This document shows, piece by piece, positions 6,851-14,683 of a DNA stretch of 30,023 nt (the stretch's first letter is position 1; the number at the start of each line of letters is the position of its first letter). Position numbers and translations under genes: made by a program. The stretch lies in NCBI GenBank assembly GCA_900754255.1, contig CAAECI010000064.1, positions 1 through 30,023 of the forward strand. Direction: 5' to 3'. The notes under the pieces are model-generated. The model ran no database searches, had not been told where the DNA came from, and was given only the letters and a program-made list of their open reading frames with translations. The stretch comes from an uncultured Succinivibrio sp. (GTDB lineage Bacteria; Pseudomonadota; Gammaproteobacteria; Enterobacterales; Succinivibrionaceae).

Positions 6851-8551
6851 TTAAGCTGGTTCAACCATTTCAAGTCTTATTTGTAAGGATTCACGCCCTT
6901 TATAGCGATTAACTTCTAGGGCAAAAACAGCCTGCACGTCCATACCCTCGGTAAGTGCTTTTTCACGTATGCCGGCACGAAATTTGACGGCATGCAGGAT
7001 CTTACCAGAAGCACTTCTTAGGGAAAAACGTAAATGGCGGTTTTGAATGGGAACTATGGATATAACCTCGAATTTGCCGTCGAATAGTGGTTCCGGAAAG
7101 CCCTCTCCCCAAGGTCCGGAACGTTCCAAAAGACGAGCAAAATCTAAGTTGATATGAGCTTCATCAAGCAAGCCGTCGGTATATATTTCCTCTTCCAAGG
7201 GGCTTCGCATGTACTCTGTGCAATATTCTTTAAAGCAATTTATGAATTCTTCGAACCTTTCTTTGATGATGGTTGCTCCAGCGGCCATGGCATGTCCTCC
7301 ACCAGCATAAAGTATTTTCGGATGTTCATCTTGCATACGGCGTAAAATTTTTCCAAGCGGTACCCCAGGTATCGAGCGAGCCGACCCCTTTATCAAAGAT
7401 CCTTCTCCTGAAAAGACGAAACATGGAACGCCGTATTCTTCCTTAAGTCGACCGGCTAAAAGTCCGGTTATTCCAGAAAGCCAGTGTTCCTTGAATAATA
7501 CCAAGGCACCGGATACATCGGTACGGGTAGCTTCTTCACGGGCTTCCTTTAAAGCCACGCGTTCGAAGTCACCGCGGCGACGATTGCACATGTCAAGGCG
7601 CAGTGAAAGCTCATCCGCTTTTTGCGGATCGTCGGTTAAAAGCAAATCAAGGGCCGGATTATCGGAGAGCTTGATACGTCCTGCGGCATTTAAACGCGGG
7701 CATAACTCAAATCCTATGGAGTGGGGATTAACCTCGTTGAGATCACATCTACTGTGTGCGGCTAGGGCAATTATTCCTGGTAACGTCCGACCGGTTTGCA
7801 TGCGAGATAGGCCCGCTCTGACCAAACGACGATTATTTGGGTCGAAGGCGACGACATCGCCTATGGTTCCTAGTGTTACCAGATCCAAAAAATCTGCCAT
7901 CACAGGTTTTTTACGTTCTTGATAAAAGTTACGCAATTCAAGCTCAGCTCTGACAGCACTTAAAACATAAAAAAGTACTCCCGCACCGCACAGGGCAGTG
8001 GATGGAAAAAGAGATCCGGGAAGTTTGGGATCTACTATCGCAAGAGCAGATGGAAGTTGTTCCGGGCATTCGTGATGATCGGTGATCACGAGCTTTATAC
8101 CAAGTTCCAAGGCTTTATCGGCCGCCTCTGTACAGCAAATGCCGTTATCAACGGTTAGGATAAGATTGATATCAGAAAGTTTGGCTTTTTCAACTTCAGA
8201 CACGGACAAGCCGTATCCTCCGTCATAGCGAGATGGCACTTTGCAGGTAATGTTCTCTGCTGGAAGGCCAAGAGCCTGTAGGGCGCGTACTCCCAAGGCC
8301 GTCCCCGTCATTCCGTCTACGTCATAATCGCCGAATATCAAGATTTTGCCGGAATTTTCGATAGTATCAGCTATGATCTTTGATGCTTTGTCTATGTCGG
8401 GCAGATCACGGTAATGAAGCAGATCCTTAAGTTCACAAGATGCGTCTGTCATGTTGCGTACTCCGCGGGATGATAAAAGCTCCCTGAGTATGGGATCCTC
8501 TATGGAGGCAAGAGCGGAGGTATCTCTTTTTTCTCTTCTGACGATCTTCAA
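6851..8551 (-). CDS. recJ: single-stranded-DNA-specific 5'-3' exonuclease RecJ
   Basis: DHH-family nuclease that degrades single-stranded DNA in recombinational, mismatch and base-excision repair. Catalytic motifs are clear: FGDYDVDGMTG at 73-83, TVDNGI at 133-138, TDHHECP at 157-163, IVDPK at 172-176 and GTIGDVVAF at about 223-231. The C-terminal DHHA1 segment includes SGITGLLAGRL, GSARSIPG and YAGGGHAMAAG. At 566 residues it matches the usual RecJ length. The start is TTG at 8551, chosen because AAGGAG lies seven bases upstream and no ATG gives the same N-terminus. It is divergent from the PTS-like gene, with a dyad-rich 190-base spacer between them. Confidence 0.95.
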   Translation of the reverse strand: MKIVRREKRDTSALASIEDPILRELLSSRGVRNMTDASCELKDLLHYRDLPDIDKASKIIADTIENSGKILIFGDYDVDGMTGTALGVRALQALGLPAENITCKVPSRYDGGYGLSVSEVEKAKLSDINLILTVDNGICCTEAADKALELGIKLVITDHHECPEQLPSALAIVDPKLPGSLFPSTALCGAGVLFYVLSAVRAELELRNFYQERKKPVMADFLDLVTLGTIGDVVAFDPNNRRLVRAGLSRMQTGRTLPGIIALAAHSRCDLNEVNPHSIGFELCPRLNAAGRIKLSDNPALDLLLTDDPQKADELSLRLDMCNRRRGDFERVALKEAREEATRTDVSGALVLFKEHWLSGITGLLAGRLKEEYGVPCFVFSGEGSLIKGSARSIPGVPLGKILRRMQDEHPKILYAGGGHAMAAGATIIKERFEEFINCFKEYCTEYMRSPLEEEIYTDGLLDEAHINLDFARLLERSGPWGEGFPEPLFDGKFEVISIVPIQNRHLRFSLRSASGKILHAVKFRAGIREKALTEGMDVQAVFALEVNRYKGRESLQIRLEMVEPA

Positions 8552-8610
8552 CTGAGCTCTCCTTTGACAGCTTATAGAAATAAAAAAATCATAAATTCAA
8601 TATCTTTTTC

Positions 8611-8661
8611 AAAGATTCGGCAGTTTTTATACAAAATATTTCGTTTAAACTGCAAATCTTT
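8611..8661. repeat. long imperfect inverted repeat in the recJ leader region
   Basis: The left arm AAAGATTCGGCAGTTT (8611-8626) is nearly the reverse complement of the right arm AAACTGCAAATCTTT (8647-8661). There are 14 paired positions with a small internal mismatch, around a 20-base AT-rich loop. In a recJ mRNA starting further upstream it would form a leader hairpin. A short T-run follows the right arm on the + strand. Confidence 0.6.
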
Positions 8662-8682
8662 TTAAACAAAACATCGTCGTGT

Positions 8683-8719
8683 ATTTTAGCAAACGATAAG
8701 TACGACCTTTTGCTAAAAT
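8683..8719. promoter_or_regulatory. perfect 11-bp inverted repeat carrying outward TAAAAT hexamers
   Basis: ATTTTAGCAAA (8683-8693) and TTTGCTAAAAT (8709-8719) are perfect inverted arms with a 15-base spacer. Each arm contains a TAAAAT -10-like hexamer, one facing the PTS-like gene (8714-8719) and one facing recJ. No good -35 is visible. It may be a divergent promoter with a regulator site. Confidence 0.5.
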
Positions 8720-8742
8720 GAGAGCATGGTAAAGGAGGGATC

Positions 8743-10185
8743 ATGAAAAGCAGCACGACAACGCAGTTCAATCAAGGATCTCTGATCCTGCTTTTGCCTT
8801 TGTTGTGCTTGGCGTTGATTACTTCTGGACTCGATCCGCGCGGAACTCAACATTTTTCCGAGGATTTGCGTCAGTGGCTTTTGAATTTTTCGGCCGTTTT
8901 TTTCCCAGGGTTGTTTGCAACCGTGGCATCATTCATGATCCCGACATCATCACGCTCATGGCAGGTTTTGTCGGTGAGTATCATATATTCGTTTTTTTCC
9001 ATAGTAATTCCAGAAATATTCGGTCCTAACAGCACTTCACCTACCAGTATGGTGCTGTCATCAATGTCGGCTGCTTTGGTTTATTTGCCTGCGGAGCACT
9101 CCTTTAAAAGGGATGCCTTAAGTCGTATATTGCAATTTTTGCGTGCGGTGATTCTGGCTATCGTTGTTTATGTGTTCGTCTTTTCGATCATCTCGGCTTT
9201 GACGGATTTTATTGATCTTACTTTCAGTCATCATTTTAGATTAAAGATGCTCACTGCCGTTTTGGCCCCTATTTTTACTTTAATGCAGACTGTTGGATAT
9301 ACGGATTTAATTTCCATTATTTCTCCGCTACAAAGTTCCGATGAGGATTTGCTGGCCGTATCGTCGGCAGTGATTATAACCAATCTCATTTCGTTACCGA
9401 TGATAGTTTTGTGTAGATCCCTGATAGCTTCCCCCGAACGCCGTCTTTTTTTGATCTCGCTGGCTTTTATAATTTTGATAACCTCGCATACGGGAATATG
9501 CTTGTCAATTGAGCTAACGGTTTTGTTACTATTTTTCCCAGGAACATTTGTACTGCTTTTATGTTCCTCTGCTTTTTTGTGCATGATTTGTTATTTTTAT
9601 CACTGTGACTTCCTTGAGGGAGTACTTTCGCTTTACCAGCCAAATCTTGTTCTGGAAGTTACGGATTATTTTGATTTGTCTAACGATGACGCTATATGTT
9701 TACTGTATGCGTGCATCATCCCTGCTTTATTTATCATAAGTATGTGGGTTTTCAGACAACGTTACGGCTATATTTTTCGTGACAGGCGTGAAAATCGTTC
9801 CTTGCGTTATCGTCTTGATCGCAAAAGCCGTCCGGAATTGGTGTCTCTAACTTTATTGCGTGCTATTGGGGGACCTGCCAATATAGTACGTTTAAGCCGT
9901 CAGGGAGGAGAACTTTTGGTATGCGTCAATGATTTGAGCAAAGTCTCCAAATCTTCGTTGCGCGACATTTGCGGACGCAGACCCCAAACAGATCGCCGTC
10001 GCAATATACTCATATGTAAAACAGGTGAGAACAGTTCCGTGTTGCTCGATCGTCTCAACGCACTTATGCATGGTCTGAAAATTGGAGCGGACAGTCAGTA
10101 CCGCAGTCAGGCTTTCGGGATAGGGCAGTTTGTGACTTCTCGCATAAATAAACAATCAGGAAACCACTATGACCGAGAAAAATGA
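8743..10185 (+). CDS. degenerate PTS EIICB-like membrane protein (glucose-permease family, active-site residues replaced)
   Basis: A 480-residue protein with the layout and length of glucose-type PTS permeases (PtsG about 477): roughly ten hydrophobic segments between residues 12 and 340, then a soluble EIIB-like domain at about 364-445. The EIIB-like part reads LLRAIGGPANIV and VNDLSKVSKSSLRDI, which align with ALGGKENI and VADVSKVDQAGLKKL of PtsG. The phosphocysteine motif DACITRLR is replaced by SRQGGELL, so Gln387 takes the place of Cys. In the membrane part, TGITEPIE aligns with TGICLSIE (250-257) and GLHHIWN with GYTDLIS (185-191). Sugar phosphorylation therefore looks impossible. It has a strong ribosome site (AAGGAGG), overlaps prmA by 17 bases and heads the operon. 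The homology is my alignment by eye. A sensor, a scaffold or facilitated transport are possible roles; the function is unknown. Confidence 0.7.
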   Translation: MKSSTTTQFNQGSLILLLPLLCLALITSGLDPRGTQHFSEDLRQWLLNFSAVFFPGLFATVASFMIPTSSRSWQVLSVSIIYSFFSIVIPEIFGPNSTSPTSMVLSSMSAALVYLPAEHSFKRDALSRILQFLRAVILAIVVYVFVFSIISALTDFIDLTFSHHFRLKMLTAVLAPIFTLMQTVGYTDLISIISPLQSSDEDLLAVSSAVIITNLISLPMIVLCRSLIASPERRLFLISLAFIILITSHTGICLSIELTVLLLFFPGTFVLLLCSSAFLCMICYFYHCDFLEGVLSLYQPNLVLEVTDYFDLSNDDAICLLYACIIPALFIISMWVFRQRYGYIFRDRRENRSLRYRLDRKSRPELVSLTLLRAIGGPANIVRLSRQGGELLVCVNDLSKVSKSSLRDICGRRPQTDRRRNILICKTGENSSVLLDRLNALMHGLKIGADSQYRSQAFGIGQFVTSRINKQSGNHYDREK

Positions 10186-11056
10186 ATGGATGCAGATAAA
10201 GGTTCGCACAGATAAAAGCTGCGCAGATACTGTTTCGGATCTCTTGGAGCAACTTGGAGCATTATCGATAACCTTCGAGGATGCAGAGGATTCTCCTATA
10301 CTTGAGCCTCGCCCCGGAGAGCGTAGACTTTGGCCAGCCACCGAGGTCTCGGGACTGTTTGCTCAGGGAAGCGATCCTGTGCCCATTTTGAAGGTACTGA
10401 AAGCTATATTGGGGGATCATATTCCCATGGCGGCCGTAAACTTGCAGGATCGCAACTGGATACGTGAATGGATGTCTCAGTTCAAACCCATAAAATGTGG
10501 AAACAGACTTTGGATATGTCCTTCTTGGTTGCATGTTGATGAAAAGGATGCTGTGACCGTGATGCTTGATCCGGGATTAGCATTCGGAACCGGAACGCAT
10601 CCTACCACATGGTTGTGCTTAAATTTTTTAGATTCCATTGACCTTAAAGGAAAAAGTGTTGTTGATTACGGTTGTGGGTCGGGAATTTTAGGTATAGCCG
10701 CCTTGAAATTAGGTGCTGCCAAGGCTTCTGGGGTGGACATAGATGATCAGGCTATTTTGGCATCCGATGAAAATGCAAAGCGTAACGGGGTGAAAGGACT
10801 GTTTACCCTATACTTGAATGAAGCTGCTGCCGACGTAGCTCCTGCAGACGTTACCGTAGCTAACATCTTGGCAGGTCCCCTAGCTGAGCTTGAGCCTCAA
10901 ATTGCCAGACTTACTGCCTCGGGAGGAATACTGGCTTTATCGGGAGTGCTGATTGAGCAGGCCCAGACGGTAAAGGAAGTTTACGAAAAGGATTTCTTGA
11001 TGGGAGAGATCAGGACTCGTGGGGATTGGGCTTTGCTAAGCGGTGTTAGACGCTGA
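10169..11056 (+). CDS. prmA: ribosomal protein L11 methyltransferase
   Basis: Trimethylates lysines and the N-terminus of ribosomal protein L11 using S-adenosylmethionine. The 295-residue length is standard for PrmA. Residues 1-60 are the L11-recognition domain. DPGLAFGTGTHPTTWLCL at 134-151 is the PrmA signature, VVDYGCGSGILGI at 164-176 is the SAM-binding loop, and VANILAGPL at 230-238 is the family's motif IV. The start ATG lies inside the end of the PTS-like gene (17-base overlap), with AGGA about ten bases upstream. It is probably cotranscribed with the genes on both sides; nnr follows after 29 bases. Confidence 0.95.
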   Translation: MTEKNEWMQIKVRTDKSCADTVSDLLEQLGALSITFEDAEDSPILEPRPGERRLWPATEVSGLFAQGSDPVPILKVLKAILGDHIPMAAVNLQDRNWIREWMSQFKPIKCGNRLWICPSWLHVDEKDAVTVMLDPGLAFGTGTHPTTWLCLNFLDSIDLKGKSVVDYGCGSGILGIAALKLGAAKASGVDIDDQAILASDENAKRNGVKGLFTLYLNEAAADVAPADVTVANILAGPLAELEPQIARLTASGGILALSGVLIEQAQTVKEVYEKDFLMGEIRTRGDWALLSGVRR

Positions 11057-11085
11057 GCGAATTTTTTATTCAAAGGTAAGAAGTT

Positions 11086-12585
11086 GTGAGTGTGCTACCC
11101 GTAAAACTATATTCGGTGGCGGCGATTAAGGCCGCCGAGCGCGCCTATGCGGAAATACATGGAAGCTGTTATGAGCTTATGTTGCGAGCAGGAAAAGCCT
11201 TGGCTGATGCTGTACATAAGGTTTTAAAAAGCGATCATGAGGTTTGGATTTTCTGTGGCAGCGGCAATAACGGCGGGGATGGATATGTAGCGGGCAAGAT
11301 CTTGTCCGAGTGCGGAATAAGAGTCAGACTTTTTGCCATTGCTGCAGCACATGAGGGTAGCGAGGCACAAAGAGCCTATCGTGAGTATATATCTGCTGAT
11401 CTCAGGGTGGAGAGCTCGCTCCCGTCGTTACAGCAATCGCGTCCCCGCATTATTATCGATGCTTTGCTCGGAACGGGGATCACTAAGGAGCCGGGTGAAA
11501 AGCTCAGTACTTGGATTTCTTTTATCAACCGAGCACAGGCCTATGTCATAAGCGCAGATTGTCCGTCGGGAGTGAATGCCGATACTGGTGAGGTCCCAGG
11601 AGATTGCGTTAATGCCGATAAAACCGTATGCATGCTGGCGTTAAAGCCTGGTCTATTCACATCCGACGCCGTTGATTATGTGGGGACAGTGGAGTTTGCT
11701 GACCTTAGTTGTGATATGAATGATTTCCATGACGAAACGTCTGCCGTAGATGTGTTTTCCCTAAGTCGTTATGCTTACGATGAAATAAAAGCCGATCTGC
11801 CGGTACGATTGCGGTCGTGTAATAAAGGTGATAACGGGCGAGTTCTCATTATTGCAGGAGCGCAGGGGATGGGTGGTGCAGCCGTCATGGCGGGATGTGG
11901 TGCGTTGCGGGCTGGAGCCGGTCTCGTAAAAATTGCAACTGATCCAGCAAACGTCAGTGCCTTGAATGCATCATATCCTGAGCTTATGACTGTCGATTTC
12001 AACGATGACGAGGTCGTAAAAAAAGCTTTGCAATGGTGTGATTTGGTAGCAATAGGTCCCGGACTTTCTCAATCGCCTAGAGCACATGCTCTTTTGGATT
12101 TGGTGGTTGACAGTGGCATAGATTGTGTTGCTGATGCCGATGCCTTGACATTGCTATCCAAATCTGAATTTTGTCCTCAGGAAAATCGCATTCTTACCCC
12201 CCATCCAGGGGAAGCGGCGCGACTTCTGCATTGTGATTGTGAAAGTATTAATAAAAACAGGTTGGTGGCGGCCAGAAGACTACAGCAGATGTACGGAGGT
12301 ACGGTGGTGCTCAAGGGAGCAGGAACCGTAGTTTGCGATCGACACGGAGAATGCTTGATCTCGGACGGCTCTCCTGCGCTTGCCTGTGGAGGTTCTGGAG
12401 ATCTACTGACGGGGATCATTTCGGCTCTTGCTGCAGGTGGCATGTCCTTACGTCAGGCGGCAATAATAGGAGTCTGCATTCACGGCAAAGCAGGGAAAAT
12501 GTCTGCCGATGAGCACGGACCTATAGGTTCGTTGCCCACGGATCTGGAAATGTATATAAGGAGGCTGGTCAATGGCCGAGTATAA
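11086..12585 (+). CDS. nnr: bifunctional NAD(P)H-hydrate epimerase / ADP-dependent dehydratase
   Basis: Repairs damaged NAD(P)H hydrates (NADHX, NADPHX). The N-terminal YjeF epimerase domain (about 1-225) shows FCGSGNNGGDGYVAGK at 57-71 and IIDALLGTG at 123-131. The C-terminal dehydratase domain (about 240-495) shows GDNGRVLIIAGAQGMGGA at 248-265, LTPHPGEAARLL at 370-381, VVLKGAGTVV at 407-416 and CGGSGDLLTGIISAL at 434-448. The start is GTG at 11086, with AAGG about 11 bases upstream; a second in-frame GTG lies six bases later. It overlaps tsaE by 14 bases. The nnr-tsaE adjacency is common in bacteria. Confidence 0.95.
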   Translation: MSVLPVKLYSVAAIKAAERAYAEIHGSCYELMLRAGKALADAVHKVLKSDHEVWIFCGSGNNGGDGYVAGKILSECGIRVRLFAIAAAHEGSEAQRAYREYISADLRVESSLPSLQQSRPRIIIDALLGTGITKEPGEKLSTWISFINRAQAYVISADCPSGVNADTGEVPGDCVNADKTVCMLALKPGLFTSDAVDYVGTVEFADLSCDMNDFHDETSAVDVFSLSRYAYDEIKADLPVRLRSCNKGDNGRVLIIAGAQGMGGAAVMAGCGALRAGAGLVKIATDPANVSALNASYPELMTVDFNDDEVVKKALQWCDLVAIGPGLSQSPRAHALLDLVVDSGIDCVADADALTLLSKSEFCPQENRILTPHPGEAARLLHCDCESINKNRLVAARRLQQMYGGTVVLKGAGTVVCDRHGECLISDGSPALACGGSGDLLTGIISALAAGGMSLRQAAIIGVCIHGKAGKMSADEHGPIGSLPTDLEMYIRRLVNGRV

Positions 12586-13063
12586 ATTTGCTTTGCGGAA
12601 TGAAGAGCAAACTTTAAAATTGGGTGCATTTCTTGGCACATTGCTGATCCCTTATTGTCTTTCATGCGATCACGCTTTATGTATTTTTTTGGAGGGAGAT
12701 TTAGGAGCCGGAAAGACTACGCTTACACGCGGTATGTTGCGTGGACTTGAGTATCAGGGTAATGTGAAATCTCCAACCTATACACTGGTCGAGCCTTATG
12801 CCTTTTCAAGCTTCGAGATCTTTCATTTCGACCTTTATCGATTGCGCGATCCAGAGGAATTGGAGTACATGGGGATAAGAGACTTCTTTGCCAAAAAAGC
12901 ATTGGTGCTTGTAGAATGGCCGCAAAAGGCCGATGCCATGCTTCCGCCTCCAGATGTGGTCGTAAAGCTTGACTATGAAGGTGACATGAGAAGTGCAGTG
13001 ATAAGATCCGACGTTTTATCTGCAGAGGATTTTGAGCGTATAAGGAACGAGTTTTCTGAATAA
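12572..13063 (+). CDS. tsaE: tRNA t6A37 biosynthesis ATPase TsaE
   Basis: P-loop protein that supports the TsaB-TsaD complex making N6-threonylcarbamoyladenosine at position 37 of ANN-decoding tRNAs. Motifs in 163 residues: Walker A EGDLGAGKTT at 41-50, SPTYTLVEPY at 67-76, FHFDLYRL at 84-91 and LVEWPQKA at 113-120. It starts inside the end of nnr with AAGGAGG six or seven bases before the ATG, so coupling is likely. The amidase gene begins nine bases after its stop, as in E. coli, where tsaE precedes amiB. Confidence 0.95.
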   Translation: MAEYKFALRNEEQTLKLGAFLGTLLIPYCLSCDHALCIFLEGDLGAGKTTLTRGMLRGLEYQGNVKSPTYTLVEPYAFSSFEIFHFDLYRLRDPEELEYMGIRDFFAKKALVLVEWPQKADAMLPPPDVVVKLDYEGDMRSAVIRSDVLSAEDFERIRNEFSE

Positions 13064-13072
13064 TCACCGTAG

Positions 13073-14683
13073 ATGAAATCCGTATTAGCCTATATTTGTT
13101 TATTTTTTGCGACGCTTTTTTTATCCGTGTCGGCGGTAAATGCTGCCGTGCTTAAATCGGTGCGCTCATTTGCCAATAAAGACAAAACCCGAGTGGTATT
13201 TGATTTAAGTTCCGATACGAAATGGGCACAGGCCAGCCAAAAAGACGGTCGTTTCATAATCAGACTGAAGTCCTTGGATAGATTGAAAAGTGCTCCTGAT
13301 TTCCCAAAAGGATCCGCGGGTTGTCTTGATGGAGCGCAAAAGCTTTTTGAAGGAAGTGATGTTCGTTATGTATTCTTTTCCTCGCGTTGCGGTGTACCGG
13401 ACGTATTCATGCTCTCTCCGCGTGACAGAAATAAAAACTGGCGACTGGTAGTTGATTTTCCTCATTCGAATACTTCCGCACAGCCGGGCAGTACAAAGGC
13501 GGGAGTAAACAGGACAGTATCCGCGGCAGCCGTTGATACAAGCAAATCCTTAAAGCAATTGGAAAATGAGCTATTTGCCAAATATTCCTCGACCGGAGCG
13601 GACGGAATACGTAGCATGAGCCCGTCTCAGGCCCAAAAATACGATGCTGAGCTTATAAAGTTGCGTAGTCAGTATCAGGCGCAACATCAGGCAACGACAA
13701 AGAAGATCGGTAAAACAGAGGATCGCGATACCGAGCAGGTATCAGATACAGCTGCACCTCCAAGGGCCGTGACCGTAAAGGCCGGAGATAGACCCTTTAT
13801 TATTGCTGTAGATCCGGGACACGGAGGAAAAGATCCTGGCGCCAAGGGCAAACGCGGAGTTAAGGAAAAAGATGTAACGCTAGCCATAGCTAAGGCACTT
13901 GTAAACTACATCAATACCGACAAGAGATTAAGAGGTGTTCTGACGCGTAGCTCAGACCGGTATATTGATTTGGATGCCCGGTCGGTTATAGCTAGGAAAA
14001 AACGCGCCGAGCTTTTAATTTCCATTCATTGTAATTCTACTCCCTCGACTACCACGGCACGCGGAACAGAGGTGTTGCTTCTTTCAGCCAACCGTGCTCA
14101 GCGCGAAAATGGCAAGATTGTACGTACCGGTTCGACCGGGAATCTTATAGGCGGCGCAGGAAAGGTATTAAATGATGCCAAGGGTAATCCGTATCTTGAA
14201 GAGATGGTTGTTGACATGAGTTCGCAGAATACCCGATCGGAAGGTTATGATTTGGGCGAGGAGATTTTAAAAAGCATAGGCGCCTTCACCCGTCTGCACA
14301 AAAAACATCCGGTGTATGCATCGTTGGCGGTGCTGAAGGCCCCGGACATTCCTTCACTGTTAATAGAAACGGGTTTTCTTTCCAATCGTTACGAGGAGAT
14401 TCAGCTCAATCAGCCCAACTATCAAAAGCAGATGGCTTACAGGATCTTTCTCGGGATACGCTCATACTATGAAAAGAATCCTCTAAGCAATATAAAGTCC
14501 CGAATAGACAGTGACAGACGGATTGCCAAGAGTGAGTCATATGCAAGTCATACCGTAAAAAAAGGTGAGTATCTTTCCAAGATCGCCACACAGTATAAAA
14601 CTACAGTAACGGAGCTTAAACGCATAAATAATTTGCAAACAGATACGGTTTCAGTGGGACAAACTTTGAAGGTTCCTAAATAG
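13073..14683 (+). CDS. N-acetylmuramoyl-L-alanine amidase (AmiB/AmiC type) with AMIN and LysM domains
   Basis: Periplasmic zinc amidase that cleaves peptide stems from peptidoglycan during cell separation. A signal peptide covers residues 1-24 (probable cleavage after VNA). An AMIN domain follows at about 25-130 (targeting to septal wall), then a low-complexity linker, then the Amidase_3 domain at about 242-465. Zinc ligands are visible: His250 in DPGHGGKDPG, Glu265 in GVKEKD, His319 in LISIHCNS, and catalytic Glu432 in IETGFLSN. Residues about 340-410 form the insertion that in E. coli AmiB and AmiC holds the autoinhibitory helix relieved by EnvC or NlpD. A single LysM at 493-536 (HTVKKGEYLSKIA...VGQTLKVP) binds glycan. 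Position before mutL argues for AmiB by synteny; one LysM is typical. The stop abuts the mutL start. Confidence 0.92.
   Translation: MKSVLAYICLFFATLFLSVSAVNAAVLKSVRSFANKDKTRVVFDLSSDTKWAQASQKDGRFIIRLKSLDRLKSAPDFPKGSAGCLDGAQKLFEGSDVRYVFFSSRCGVPDVFMLSPRDRNKNWRLVVDFPHSNTSAQPGSTKAGVNRTVSAAAVDTSKSLKQLENELFAKYSSTGADGIRSMSPSQAQKYDAELIKLRSQYQAQHQATTKKIGKTEDRDTEQVSDTAAPPRAVTVKAGDRPFIIAVDPGHGGKDPGAKGKRGVKEKDVTLAIAKALVNYINTDKRLRGVLTRSSDRYIDLDARSVIARKKRAELLISIHCNSTPSTTTARGTEVLLLSANRAQRENGKIVRTGSTGNLIGGAGKVLNDAKGNPYLEEMVVDMSSQNTRSEGYDLGEEILKSIGAFTRLHKKHPVYASLAVLKAPDIPSLLIETGFLSNRYEEIQLNQPNYQKQMAYRIFLGIRSYYEKNPLSNIKSRIDSDRRIAKSESYASHTVKKGEYLSKIATQYKTTVTELKRINNLQTDTVSVGQTLKVPK

Noticed and set aside
8743..10185. 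Reading the PTS-like gene as a pseudogene
   Set aside because: The frame is uninterrupted at family length, with a strong ribosome site and overlap with prmA. Loss of motifs without frame damage fits a change of function better.
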